NCBI GenBank assembly: GCA_964471755.1
Contig: CAYYJM010000203.1
Coordinates: forward strand, 1-11,797
DNA: 11,797 nt
Reading direction: 5' to 3'
From: CAYYJM01 sp964471755
GTDB taxonomy: Bacteria > Planctomycetota > Planctomycetia > Gemmatales > Gemmataceae
This document shows positions 6,472 to 11,774 of this stretch, piece by piece. The notes under the pieces are model-generated. The model was given only the letters and a program-made list of their open reading frames with translations, was not told where the DNA came from and did no database searches. The first letter of the stretch is position 1, and each line of letters starts with the position of its first letter. A program made the translations under genes and the position numbers.

Positions 6472-6995
6472 GTCGGGTGGCAGGAAGTCATTACTGGCTT
6501 CCCGCCCCCTGAGAACCGGACGTGCGGGTTTCCTCGCATCCGGCTCAAGCCTCCGCGAACGCCTCTGGCGAGACGCGCACGGTTCCGTTGCTTGCCGTCC
6601 GTGAATGGATCTGCCGGTGACAGTTCGCGTGCAGTAACTCCAGGTTGCCCGCACTGTCCGAACCGCCCTGGCTACGCCAGCGCCGGTGATGCACGTGCCA
6701 CCACGCCGAGTCTTCCGCACATAGCGACTGGCGACACGCCAGACAGCGACCCTCTTGTTCTCTCCTATAGTTACTCGATCGATCCCCGACCGCGTTGCTG
6801 CTGGCAGTCGCTGTGTCGGCTCGCGCTCTCACGACCGGAGTTGCCTCCGAGGTTACCGTTGTCACCCGAACTGCCGACGAGTCTGTTACCGAAGACGCCG
6901 GTCGGGATAGCAGACTGCTGAGGGAACAACAGGTAACGTCCTCCGCGTTCCTTCGCTCAAGTCGTTACAGATCTACTCGACGCTTCGAATCGCAC
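6472..6995 (-). mobile_element. Internally deleted group II intron, copy 1 (524 nt)
   Basis: 5' end GTGCGATTCG at 6995 matches the GUGYG group II consensus. Domain V is 34 nt at 6513-6546: starts GAGCCGG, GAAA tetraloop, 2-nt bulge, ends CCGGTTC. Domain VI follows as a GGCGGGAAG/CTTCCTGCC hairpin, and the intron ends CCCGAC at 6472. Before domain V lies an HNH segment of the intron-encoded protein. Reverse transcriptase and most of domain I are absent; full introns are 2-3 kb. One A-C mismatch weakens the distal domain V stem. Copy 2 at 7519-8046 has the same deletion. Confidence 0.85.
6545..6865 (-). pseudogene. HNH endonuclease domain remnant of a group II intron-encoded protein (copy 1)
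   Basis: The open frame carries the C-terminal endonuclease domain usual after the maturase domain: 'EGRCLACRQ' (C41, C44), 'WHVHHRRWRSQGG' (H58-H60), 'NLELLHANCHRQIHS' (N74, H79, C82, H83, H87). All zinc and HNH residues are present. The stop at 6545-6547 falls on the first bases of domain V, the normal place for such proteins to end. No reverse transcriptase or maturase motifs precede it, and the N-terminal 35 residues differ in frame from copy 2 because of a 1-base indel, so they are probably not protein-coding. A leftover, though a free-standing HNH peptide cannot be excluded. Confidence 0.75.
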
Positions 6996-7012
6996 CAGCG
7001 GATTGTTCGGCG
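6903..7012 (-). repeat. 110-bp repeat, copy 1 (attC left half plus intron 5' end)
   Basis: Matches 8822-8931 with two mismatches, and 7954-8063 over the intron part, diverging only in the exon part next to the gene stop. It consists of the attC left half and the first 93 nt of the intron. A GTAACG/CGTTAC stem lies inside the intron part. Confidence 0.85.
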
Positions 7013-7498
7013 TCAATCCCCGCGATCCTCAAGCCGTAAGCAACAATCCCACGGACCGCGGTGAGCCATGATTTTTGCGAACGTCGGGTTCGCTTCGAAC
7101 TCAGCAATTAATGGGACAAGGGGGAGAAGCCAGGGTTCGCCGGGTTGCCCGGAGTGGTTGGCCGAGTCGAAGCCACACCAGAGCGATTCTCCAGAACGCG
7201 GCCAAGGAGCGGTCAGAACGAGAACAATAGCGTCGACATCAGTCTCTACTCCAGATCGCCTTCCCATCTCCAAGCCGCACGTTTTTTTTCGGCTATTCCC
7301 GGCACATTCAAAGATAGCGAAAGCTCCATAATCGTTCTCCACGGGCTGCGCCAACGACTCCTTGAACACGGCCCAGAGAGTGGGCACGGAAGAGACCGAA
7401 ACGGTTCGACTGCATCGTCTCTCGTCCCATTTTCCAAGCGACATCTCGGCTTCTTGGAGTGCGTTCTCAAGCCAGTGTTGATAGGGTTGGAGATCCAT
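7013..7498 (-). CDS. Hypothetical protein, 161 aa, cassette-type gene
   Basis: Not recognised. Soluble, mixed alpha/beta composition, no signal or membrane segment. Landmarks: 'MDLQPYQHWLENALQEAE' helix at the start, 'DAIVLVLTAPWPRSG' (strand then loop), 'PWLLPLVPLIAEFEANPTFAKIM' helix near the end, four to five cysteines spread through the chain. Less GC-rich than the flanks. The stop at 7013-7015 lies one base before the attC left core, as in integron cassettes. The ATG at 7498 has GAGGCGG directly before it, but only 20 bases separate it from the end of intron copy 2, so the true start could be downstream (for example the Met in 'EMSLGKW') or the gene may have lost its original leader. Confidence 0.6.
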   Translation of the reverse strand: MDLQPYQHWLENALQEAEMSLGKWDERRCSRTVSVSSVPTLWAVFKESLAQPVENDYGAFAIFECAGNSRKKTCGLEMGRRSGVETDVDAIVLVLTAPWPRSGESLWCGFDSANHSGQPGEPWLLPLVPLIAEFEANPTFAKIMAHRGPWDCCLRLEDRGD

Positions 7499-7518
7499 CC
7501 GCCTCGCGCCACTCTTCG

Positions 7519-8046
7519 GTCGGGTAAGGAGGCCGAGTTACCCCGACCTCCTCCCCAGGAAACCGGACGTGCGGCTTTCACCGCATCCGGCTTGTGCTTG
7601 CGCTCAACGCCTCACACGATGAGACGCGGCTTGCTTCGTTTTCCAACCGCCTTGCTGTGAATCTGACGATGGCAGTTCGCATGTAGCAACTCCCGGTTGC
7701 CCGCACGGTCCAAACCGCCCTGGCTACGCCAACGCCGGTGATGCACGTGCCACCACGCCGAGTCTCCCACACGTAGCGGTTGACGACGCACCAGACAGCG
7801 ACCCTCTTGGTCTCTCCATTGATACTCGATCGACCCCCGACCGCGTTGCTGCTGGCAGTCGCCGCGTCGGCTCGCGCTCTCACGACCGGAGTTGCCTCCG
7901 AGGTTACCGTTGTCACCTGAACTGCCGACGAGTCCGTTACCGGAGACGCCGGTCGGGATAGCAGACTGCTGAGGGAACAACAGGTAACGTCCTCCGCGTT
8001 CCTTCGCTCAAGTCGTTACAGATCTACTCGACGCTTCGAATCGCAC
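7519..8046 (-). mobile_element. Internally deleted group II intron, copy 2 (528 nt)
   Basis: Same layout as copy 1: 5' end GTGCGATTCG at 8046, domain V at 7560-7593 (AGCCGGATGCGG, GAAA loop, CCGCACGTCCGG), domain VI GGAGGTCGGG/CTCGGCCTCC with GTAA loop, then TTACCCGAC ending at 7519, with an A seven bases from the end in position to be the branch point. Domain V is better paired than in copy 1. The HNH segment is decayed. The 5' exon is GCCTAACCAGTCTTTG; the 3' exon CGAAGAGTGG... does not continue as an attC right half. Confidence 0.85.
7612..7980 (-). pseudogene. Decayed HNH endonuclease remnant of a group II intron protein (copy 2)
   Basis: The frame contains 'QEGRCLVRRQPLRVGDSAWW', 'HVHHRRWRSQGG' and 'RELLHANCHRQIHS'. 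Compared with copy 1 the second Cys of CxxC is Arg and NLELLH is NRELLH, so zinc binding is damaged. The upstream part is in a different frame from copy 1 because of one base lost near the start of the domain. There is no ATG; the frame can only open with TTG. No reverse transcriptase domain. Confidence 0.7.
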
Positions 8047-8062
8047 CAAAGACTGGTTAGGC
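8047..8062 (-). other. attC left half (R''/L'') overlapping the DUF5615 stop codon
   Basis: Minus strand GCCTAACCAGTCTTTG, followed directly by intron copy 2. GCCTAAC matches RYYYAAC exactly and its TAA is the stop codon of the DUF5615 gene, the arrangement often seen in integron cassettes. The partner right half is not found after the intron. Confidence 0.55.
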
Positions 8063-8380
8063 GCAGACCTCGACGGCGTCTCCGGCCTGGATGCTGTTCA
8101 GAGCGGCCTTGACCTTGGGGACAAGAGGCACCAGATCGGCCAACCGGTTGCTCGGGGTCACCATCACCACGACCGCCACGCCGGATGCCGCCAGGTTCTG
8201 TTGATGGCGAAGGTTTTGGTCCACGGTGAGCAATACCTCGAAACCCGCTCCGGCCATCAGAGTGAGCAACTCGCCGTTCTTCTTTCCGGCCCAGCTCATC
8301 TCCTGGATCGTGCTAACGTGGTGACCGGTCAACTCTCGACGAAGCGGCCGGGGGACACATTCGTCAAGCAGAATGCGCAT
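8057..8380 (-). CDS. DUF5615 PIN-like toxin candidate
   Basis: 107 aa. N-terminus 'MRILLDECVPRPLRREL' and mid-region 'VLLTVDQNLRHQQNLA' are the signature of DUF5615 (PIN-like) proteins: acidic Asp7-Glu8 and Asp54 would form the metal site of a putative RNase. These proteins are commonly paired with a DUF433 protein in VapBC-like toxin-antitoxin loci, as here. The ATG at 8380 lies 17 bases inside the end of the DUF433 gene, with GGTGG upstream, so translation is probably coupled. The stop TAA overlaps the attC-type core GCCTAAC. Toxicity is inferred from the family, not shown. Confidence 0.87.
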   Translation of the reverse strand: MRILLDECVPRPLRRELTGHHVSTIQEMSWAGKKNGELLTLMAGAGFEVLLTVDQNLRHQQNLAASGVAVVVMVTPSNRLADLVPLVPKVKAALNSIQAGDAVEVCA

Positions 8381-8588
8381 GGGCCACCAGCAGTTCGTTT
8401 GCCTGTCCCAGCACCGCGACCGCCTGCTCACGCGAGACGGTCGGGAAATGGTCGAGGAACTCCTCTAACGTGTCGCCCGCAGCTAGGTAATCGAGTAGGG
8501 TGCGGACCGGTACCCGCGTGCCGACGAATACAGGCGTGCCGCCGAGGATGTCAGGGTCGCTGTGAACGACGGAAGAAGCTATGGTCAT
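8364..8588 (-). CDS. DUF433 antitoxin candidate
   Basis: 74 aa. 'DPDILGGTPVFVGTRVPVRTLLDYLAAGDTLEEFLDHFPTVS' is the DUF433 pattern (GG.P...GTR..V..L......G.s..e....yP), a small helix-turn-helix-type protein proposed as the antitoxin for DUF5615 partners. The ATG at 8588 has an excellent AGGAGGT 6 bases upstream; longer in-frame starts run into repeats. It overlaps the DUF5615 gene by 17 bases. A promoter at 8608-8636 serves the pair, and by analogy with other antitoxins the protein may repress it. Confidence 0.9.
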   Translation of the reverse strand: MTIASSVVHSDPDILGGTPVFVGTRVPVRTLLDYLAAGDTLEEFLDHFPTVSREQAVAVLGQANELLVAHAHSA

Positions 8589-8607
8589 GGTCGCACCTCC
8601 TGCCGTG

Positions 8608-8636
8608 ATTGTACCAGCGAACCGTGCTGCCGCCAA
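8608..8636 (-). promoter_or_regulatory. Sigma70-like promoter of the DUF433/DUF5615 pair
   Basis: Minus strand: -35 TTGGCG (8631-8636), 17-base spacer, -10 TACAAT (8608-8613). The expected transcript start, about 8601, is at the edge of the AGGAGGT ribosome binding site (8595-8601), giving a very short leader. The -35 overlaps GTTTGGC (8632-8638), a possible attC right core. Confidence 0.6.
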
Positions 8637-8638
8637 AC

Positions 8639-8759
8639 CAGTGAGAACGTGGGAGGCCGTCACGTCCGGGGGACGACGGTGTCCACCACCGACTCGGCCC
8701 GCCAGAACTCCATGATCATGGCGTTCCGTGGTTCCGAGTCGATTGAGCCGGCCCGGCAA
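8639..8759. other. Unassigned stretch between toxin-antitoxin promoter and repeat B
   Basis: About 120 GC-rich bases. A short minus-strand frame ends here at 8660 ('MIMEFWRAESVVDTVVPRT'), reading in from repeat sequence. It may be the tail of a lost gene, but there is no ribosome binding site and I cannot support it as a gene. Confidence 0.35.
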
Positions 8760-8821
8760 CTGATCCCGGGCGTTCGGCGATGGGATGCACCCGGAATCGA
8801 CTCCCGACCCCTTTGTTTTTC
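8760..8821 (-). repeat. 62-bp dispersed repeat B, copy 2
   Basis: Same as 5252-5313 apart from two bases. Here its A-rich end abuts the break point of the intron 5' fragment at 8822. Confidence 0.85.
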
Positions 8822-8914
8822 CGGGATAGCAGACTGCTGAGGGAACAACAGGTAACGTCCTCCGCGTTCCTTCGCTCAAGTCGTTACAGATCTACTCGAC
8901 GCTTCGAATCGCAC
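8822..8914 (-). mobile_element. Group II intron 5' fragment (93 nt), fourth copy
   Basis: Begins GTGCGATTCG at 8914 and matches the first 93 nt of copies 1 and 2, then stops at TATCCCG and gives way to repeat B. No HNH, domain V or domain VI part follows. Confidence 0.8.
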
Positions 8915-8930
8915 CAGCGATTTGTTCGGC
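8915..8930 (-). other. attC left half (R''/L'') after the small protein gene
   Basis: Minus strand GCCGAACAAATCGCTG, five bases after the stop of the 8936-9178 gene and cut by the intron 5' end at the same place as the site at 6996. A weak candidate for the right core is GTTTGGC at 8632-8638. Confidence 0.5.
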
Positions 8931-8935
8931 GCTCT

Positions 8936-9178
8936 TCAAGCCGATTCCTCAGCCTTTGCTTCCGAACCGGCTTCGATGATCCGCAGGACGCTGTCGTGGT
9001 CGAACCAGTGCGGCACCCCGCCAGGAGCCAGGAACACCGCCATCCCTTCACGGGCGATGACCGCGTCGGCGTGATCGACTTCAAACCGCTCTCCGCCATG
9101 AAGCTCGACGGAGAACCCCTTGAACGGCTGTCGCTGCCGCAACCGCTCCACCAGGATCATGAAGTTGTCCGCCGTCAT
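8936..9178 (-). CDS. Small planctomycete-type protein, paralogue of 4695-4934
   Basis: 80 aa. The ATG at 9178 is preceded by GGGAGGTG at good spacing; longer in-frame starts read through the promoter region. Shares 'PFKGFSVEL', 'GERFEVD', 'EGMAVFLAPGGVP', 'FDHDSV' with the protein at 4695-4934, about 40 percent identity by eye. The stop is followed within five bases by an attC-type left half, so it looks like the gene of a cassette. TACAAT at 9230-9235 could be its -10, with no convincing -35. Function unknown; a small beta-rich soluble protein. Confidence 0.78.
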   Translation of the reverse strand: MTADNFMILVERLRQRQPFKGFSVELHGGERFEVDHADAVIAREGMAVFLAPGGVPHWFDHDSVLRIIEAGSEAKAEESA

Positions 9179-9322
9179 GCACCACCTCCCGTGATTGATC
9201 GCAGTCGGCCCGCACGGCTCGTTTGGAGTATTGTACCGCCGACGTCCCTCCTCGATCAGATAATGCGCAAATACTTGAGCGCCACGATGACGAGGATTTG
9301 GTGAGTCACGAAACCGGCCCGG

Positions 9323-9364
9323 CACATGATTACACCGCGCCAGCATATGATTACGCCGCGCCAG
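9323..9364. repeat. Two tandem 21-bp units
   Basis: CACATGATTACACCGCGCCAG (split as CACATGATTAC and ACCGCGCCAG) at 9323-9343 is followed directly by the same unit with two changes at 9344-9364. It lies in the 210-base gap downstream of the coiled-coil gene. Could bind a regulator or be a replication slip; nothing else indicates a role. Confidence 0.6.
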
Positions 9365-9388
9365 CTGTCATGTTTCAAAATACATGGT

Positions 9389-10129
9389 TCACCGCAGGGC
9401 CGCGACCATGACCAGGCCGCCGACCAGAAGGGCGAACTCCGGCCGGCCAACCTCGCCCGTCGTCGGCTGCAGACGCACCACGCGCCGCTCGTGCAGGCGG
9501 CGCAATCCGTCATGGAATCCGCCGATCGTCAGGCTGGGATGCGGTGCCACAAGGGCGGTGAACAATTCCGGCAGCGGACAGGCGTCCGGCGCTCCGCCAT
9601 TGCGACGACGATCGAGGTAGTTGACGGCATCGACGCTCCACGGCAGGCCGTCGAGCAGTTCCTTCGGCACCAGCGGCGACGCGGCCTCGATGCGGCGCAG
9701 GGCGTCATCGACACGGCGGGTCAGTTCCTCGAGCTTCTCGACCCAGCGGGCCGCGCTGCCGGCGACCGCCTCGCCGAGCTGGCGCAGGTCGCCGTGGAGC
9801 CCTTCCAGCCAGAGCGGAATGGCCTGCTGGTTGGCCTGGAGCGTCTCGCGCAGGTCGTGCAGGGCCCGTACCGGCGACTCGTGTCGATGCAGGAACTCGA
9901 CGCCGGCCGGCGTCGGCCGGGCCCAGTCGATGGCCACCTTGCCCTTCGTCTCGGTGCGAACGATCTCGATCAGGCCCTCGCGCAGGGCCTGCTGGGCGGC
10001 ATCGCCGGCGGGCCCGGTTCGGCCGGGAAACAGACCCTCCAGCTTGCCGGCCCGATAGAGACGCTGTTCCTCCGACCGACCCAGGGCCTGCCGCAGTGCG
10101 CCGACCAGGATCTCCGTCTGCTTGTCCAT
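9389..10129 (-). CDS. Hypothetical protein with winged-helix-like N-terminus and central coiled coil
   Basis: 246 aa. Residues 20-80 look like a winged-helix domain ('AAQQALREGLIEIVRTE...IDWARPTPAGVEFLH', a 'TPAG..FL' ending typical of such folds). Residues 88-150 are a heptad-rich coiled coil ('LRETLQANQQ..', 'VEKLEELTRRVDDALRRIE'). Residues 186-235 may be a second small winged helix ('PLPELFTALV', 'LTIGGFHDGLRRLHERRVVRL'), and the end is hydrophobic ('FALLVGGLVMVAALR'). The ATG at 10129 has GGTGGAGA 6-8 bases upstream and is divergent from trpS, 79 bases away. GC-rich like the core genome. Not recognised; a DNA-binding or scaffolding role is a guess from shape. Confidence 0.7.
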   Translation of the reverse strand: MDKQTEILVGALRQALGRSEEQRLYRAGKLEGLFPGRTGPAGDAAQQALREGLIEIVRTETKGKVAIDWARPTPAGVEFLHRHESPVRALHDLRETLQANQQAIPLWLEGLHGDLRQLGEAVAGSAARWVEKLEELTRRVDDALRRIEAASPLVPKELLDGLPWSVDAVNYLDRRRNGGAPDACPLPELFTALVAPHPSLTIGGFHDGLRRLHERRVVRLQPTTGEVGRPEFALLVGGLVMVAALR

Positions 10130-10208
10130 CGGCGATCTCCACCCCGCCTTGCTCCGAACCCCATACCGCCTACAACGGTCCTTTGGAAGAGCAAACCAGG
10201 AGACACCG

Positions 10209-11255
10209 ATGACCAGTCCGACGCCGACCCGAAAACGCATCCTCAGCGGCGTGCAGCCGTCGGGCAAGCTCCATCTCGGCAACTACTTCGGAGCGATCCG
10301 CCAGCACATCGAGTTGCAGGACCAGGGCGAGTGCTTCTACTTCATCGCCGACTACCACGCCCTGACGACCATCCGCGACACGGCCAGGACAGCCGCCGAC
10401 GGTGTCAAGAAACCACTGTCTCCCGCACAGCTGCTGCGTCAGTTCACCTTCGACGTCGCCCTGGATTACCTCGCCCTCGGCCTCGACCCGAACCGGGCCA
10501 CCTTCTTCCGCCAGTCCGACGTGCCGGAAGTCTGCGAACTGGCCTGGATTCTCGAGACGGTCACGAACATGGGCCTGTTCGAGCGAGCCCACTCGTACAA
10601 GGACAAGATCGACAGGGGCATCGAGGCGAGCGTCGGCCTGTTCGCCTACCCGGCCCTGATGGCGGCGGACATCATCATCTACCGCTCGCATCTGGTGCCG
10701 GTGGGCCAGGATCAGGTGCAGCACCTGGAGATGACGCGCGACATGGCCGAGCGCTTCAACCGGGCCTTCGGCGTCGAGGTGTTCCCGATCCCGGACGCCC
10801 GGCTGACACCGACGAGCAAGATCCCCGGCATCGACGGCCAGAAGATGAGCAAGTCGTACGGCAACACCATCGACATCTTCGCCGAGGGGAATGCGCTGAA
10901 GAAGCCGGTCATGGCCATCGTCACGGACAGCTCGACGGTCGAGGATAAGAAGGACCCGGCGAAGTGTACCGTCTTCACGCTGTACAGCCTGTTCGCCACG
11001 CCGGAGGAGCAGGCCGCCCTGGCGGAGCGTTACCGGGCTGGCGGCATGGGCTTCGGCGAGGCGAAGAAGCTGCTGCTGGAGAAGATCAACGCCCACTTCG
11101 CGCCAGCGCGTGAGCGGCGCAAGGAACTGGCCGCCCGGCCGGACGACGTCGAGGACGTGCTCCGTGCCGGGGCGAGGCGCGCCCGTGCGGAGGCCCAGGC
11201 GACGATGGCCCTGGTGCGCGAGGCGATCGGCATGGGGCCGCGGCCGGTGTCGTGA
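10209..11255 (+). CDS. trpS: Tryptophanyl-tRNA synthetase
   Basis: 348 aa class Ic aminoacyl-tRNA synthetase that charges tRNA-Trp in the cytoplasm. The HIGH-type motif 'PSGKLHLGNYFGA' is at residues 17-29, 'GQDQVQHLEMTRDMAERFN' at 166-184, and the canonical 'KMSKSYGN' at 212-219, with the C-terminal tRNA-binding helices complete. Length is normal for bacterial TrpRS. The ATG at 10209 has CAGGAGA 5 bases upstream. A weak promoter candidate precedes it: TTGCTC at 10149-10154, 16 bases, TACAAC at 10171-10176. No T-box or trp leader is visible in the 79-base gap. The membrane protein gene follows after 36 bases. Confidence 0.97.
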   Translation: MTSPTPTRKRILSGVQPSGKLHLGNYFGAIRQHIELQDQGECFYFIADYHALTTIRDTARTAADGVKKPLSPAQLLRQFTFDVALDYLALGLDPNRATFFRQSDVPEVCELAWILETVTNMGLFERAHSYKDKIDRGIEASVGLFAYPALMAADIIIYRSHLVPVGQDQVQHLEMTRDMAERFNRAFGVEVFPIPDARLTPTSKIPGIDGQKMSKSYGNTIDIFAEGNALKKPVMAIVTDSSTVEDKKDPAKCTVFTLYSLFATPEEQAALAERYRAGGMGFGEAKKLLLEKINAHFAPARERRKELAARPDDVEDVLRAGARRARAEAQATMALVREAIGMGPRPVS

Positions 11256-11291
11256 GCGGAGCATCGCAACCGTGTAACCGGGAGACTGCCC

Positions 11292-11696
11292 ATGCCAACC
11301 GACGATGAAGACCCGCGTCAGGACGACGGGATCAGCGAACGACGCCATCGGGAGCCGGACCGCCCGCGTCGTCGCCGACGGCGTGACGAGGACGATGAGG
11401 ACGACGAGCGCGACTACCGATCCGACTACACCGACCAGACGGGCGGGCTGATCCCGTACAAGAACGGCTGGGCCCTGGTGTCGTACTACTGTGGCGTCTT
11501 CGCCCTGATCCCGTGCGTCGGCGGGGCCCTGGGAATCTTCGCGGTCGTCTTCGGCTTCCTGGGCCTTTCGCACGCCCGGCTGCACCCGGAGAGCAAGGGC
11601 ACGGTCCATGCCATCATTGGCATCACGCTCGGCATCCTGGTAGTGCTGTTCCACCTGGTGGTGTTCGGGCTGATGGCGATGAGCAGCCGGTGGTAG
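11292..11696 (+). CDS. DUF4190-like small membrane protein with charged N-terminus
   Basis: 134 aa. Residues 1-50 are disordered and highly charged, with an Arg run (26-31) next to an Asp/Glu run. Then 'NGWALVSYYCGVFALIPCVGGALGIFAVVFGFLGLSHA' (58-95) makes one long or two short membrane spans, and 'GTVHAIIGITLGILVVLFHLVVFGLMAM' (103-130) another. 'ALVSYYCGVFALI..GGALGIFAVVFGFLGL..A' with a later 'G...AI.GI.LG' is the DUF4190 pattern, common in planctomycetes and actinobacteria, function unknown. GGGAG is 7 bases before the ATG. It sits 36 bases after trpS on the same strand, so co-transcription is likely without an obvious functional link. Confidence 0.82.
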   Translation: MPTDDEDPRQDDGISERRHREPDRPRRRRRRDEDDEDDERDYRSDYTDQTGGLIPYKNGWALVSYYCGVFALIPCVGGALGIFAVVFGFLGLSHARLHPESKGTVHAIIGITLGILVVLFHLVVFGLMAMSSRW

Positions 11697-11749
11697 AGCC
11701 GGTGATTCGGTATTCCATCAGCACGAGGGCGGGGAATAGAAAGGTAGGG

Positions 11750-11774
11750 TGGGCCGAGCGCCAGCGAGAGCCCA
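11750..11774. repeat. Short inverted repeat in the right-edge intergenic region
   Basis: TGGGC (11750-11754) and GCCCA (11770-11774) flank a 15-base spacer rich in GAGCG/GCGAG, inside GTAGGGTGGGCCGAGCGCC. This looks like the dispersed GGTGGGC-type repeats I recall from planctomycete genomes. It could serve as the end of the trpS transcript, but no T-run follows. The window ends soon after. Confidence 0.3.

Larger units (their letters stand above)
6388..7011 (-). other. attC-like recombination site interrupted by a group II intron
   Basis: Left half 7011 down to 6996: GCCGAACAATCCGCTG. Right half 6471 down to 6388, beginning CAGCAGACCGGCCACGCG and ending TGTTGTTCGGC. Joined without the intron (6472-6995) they give 100 nt. 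The reverse complement of the right end, GCCGAACAACACGCTCAGCAGTCGGCTCACGCG read in two parts (GCCGAACAACACGCT, CAGCAGTCGGC), aligns to the left end with the CGCT-G-CAG versus CGCT-CAG difference, the extra-helical G known from attC bottom-strand folding. Core boxes: GCCGAAC (R'') and GTTCGGC (R'), close to RYYYAAC/GTTRRRY. CACGCG/CGCGTG closes an inner stem with a variable loop. It separates the 161-aa gene from the WD40 gene on the same strand. Confidence 0.72.

Noticed and set aside
6442..6720. Alternative minus frame over intron copy 1
   Set aside because: Runs through domains V and VI, which are RNA structure; the HNH motif is in another frame.
7068..7660. Plus-strand frames opposite the 161-aa gene
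   Set aside because: They continue into intron domains V and VI and lack start signals; the minus frame ends at the attC core as a cassette gene should.
8660..8848. 62-aa minus-strand frame across repeat B
   Set aside because: It starts in the intron fragment and reads through repeat B; only the last 20 residues look protein-like, with no start signal.
6903..8931. Three near-identical 110-bp repeats might be a CRISPR or a repeat family of their own
   Set aside because: Units are about 1 kb apart and each resolves into an attC left half plus the first 93 nt of a group II intron.
4700..9200. Integron integrase or transposase gene in the island
   Set aside because: No tyrosine recombinase or DDE transposase motif was found in any frame; the array must be driven from elsewhere or be stranded.
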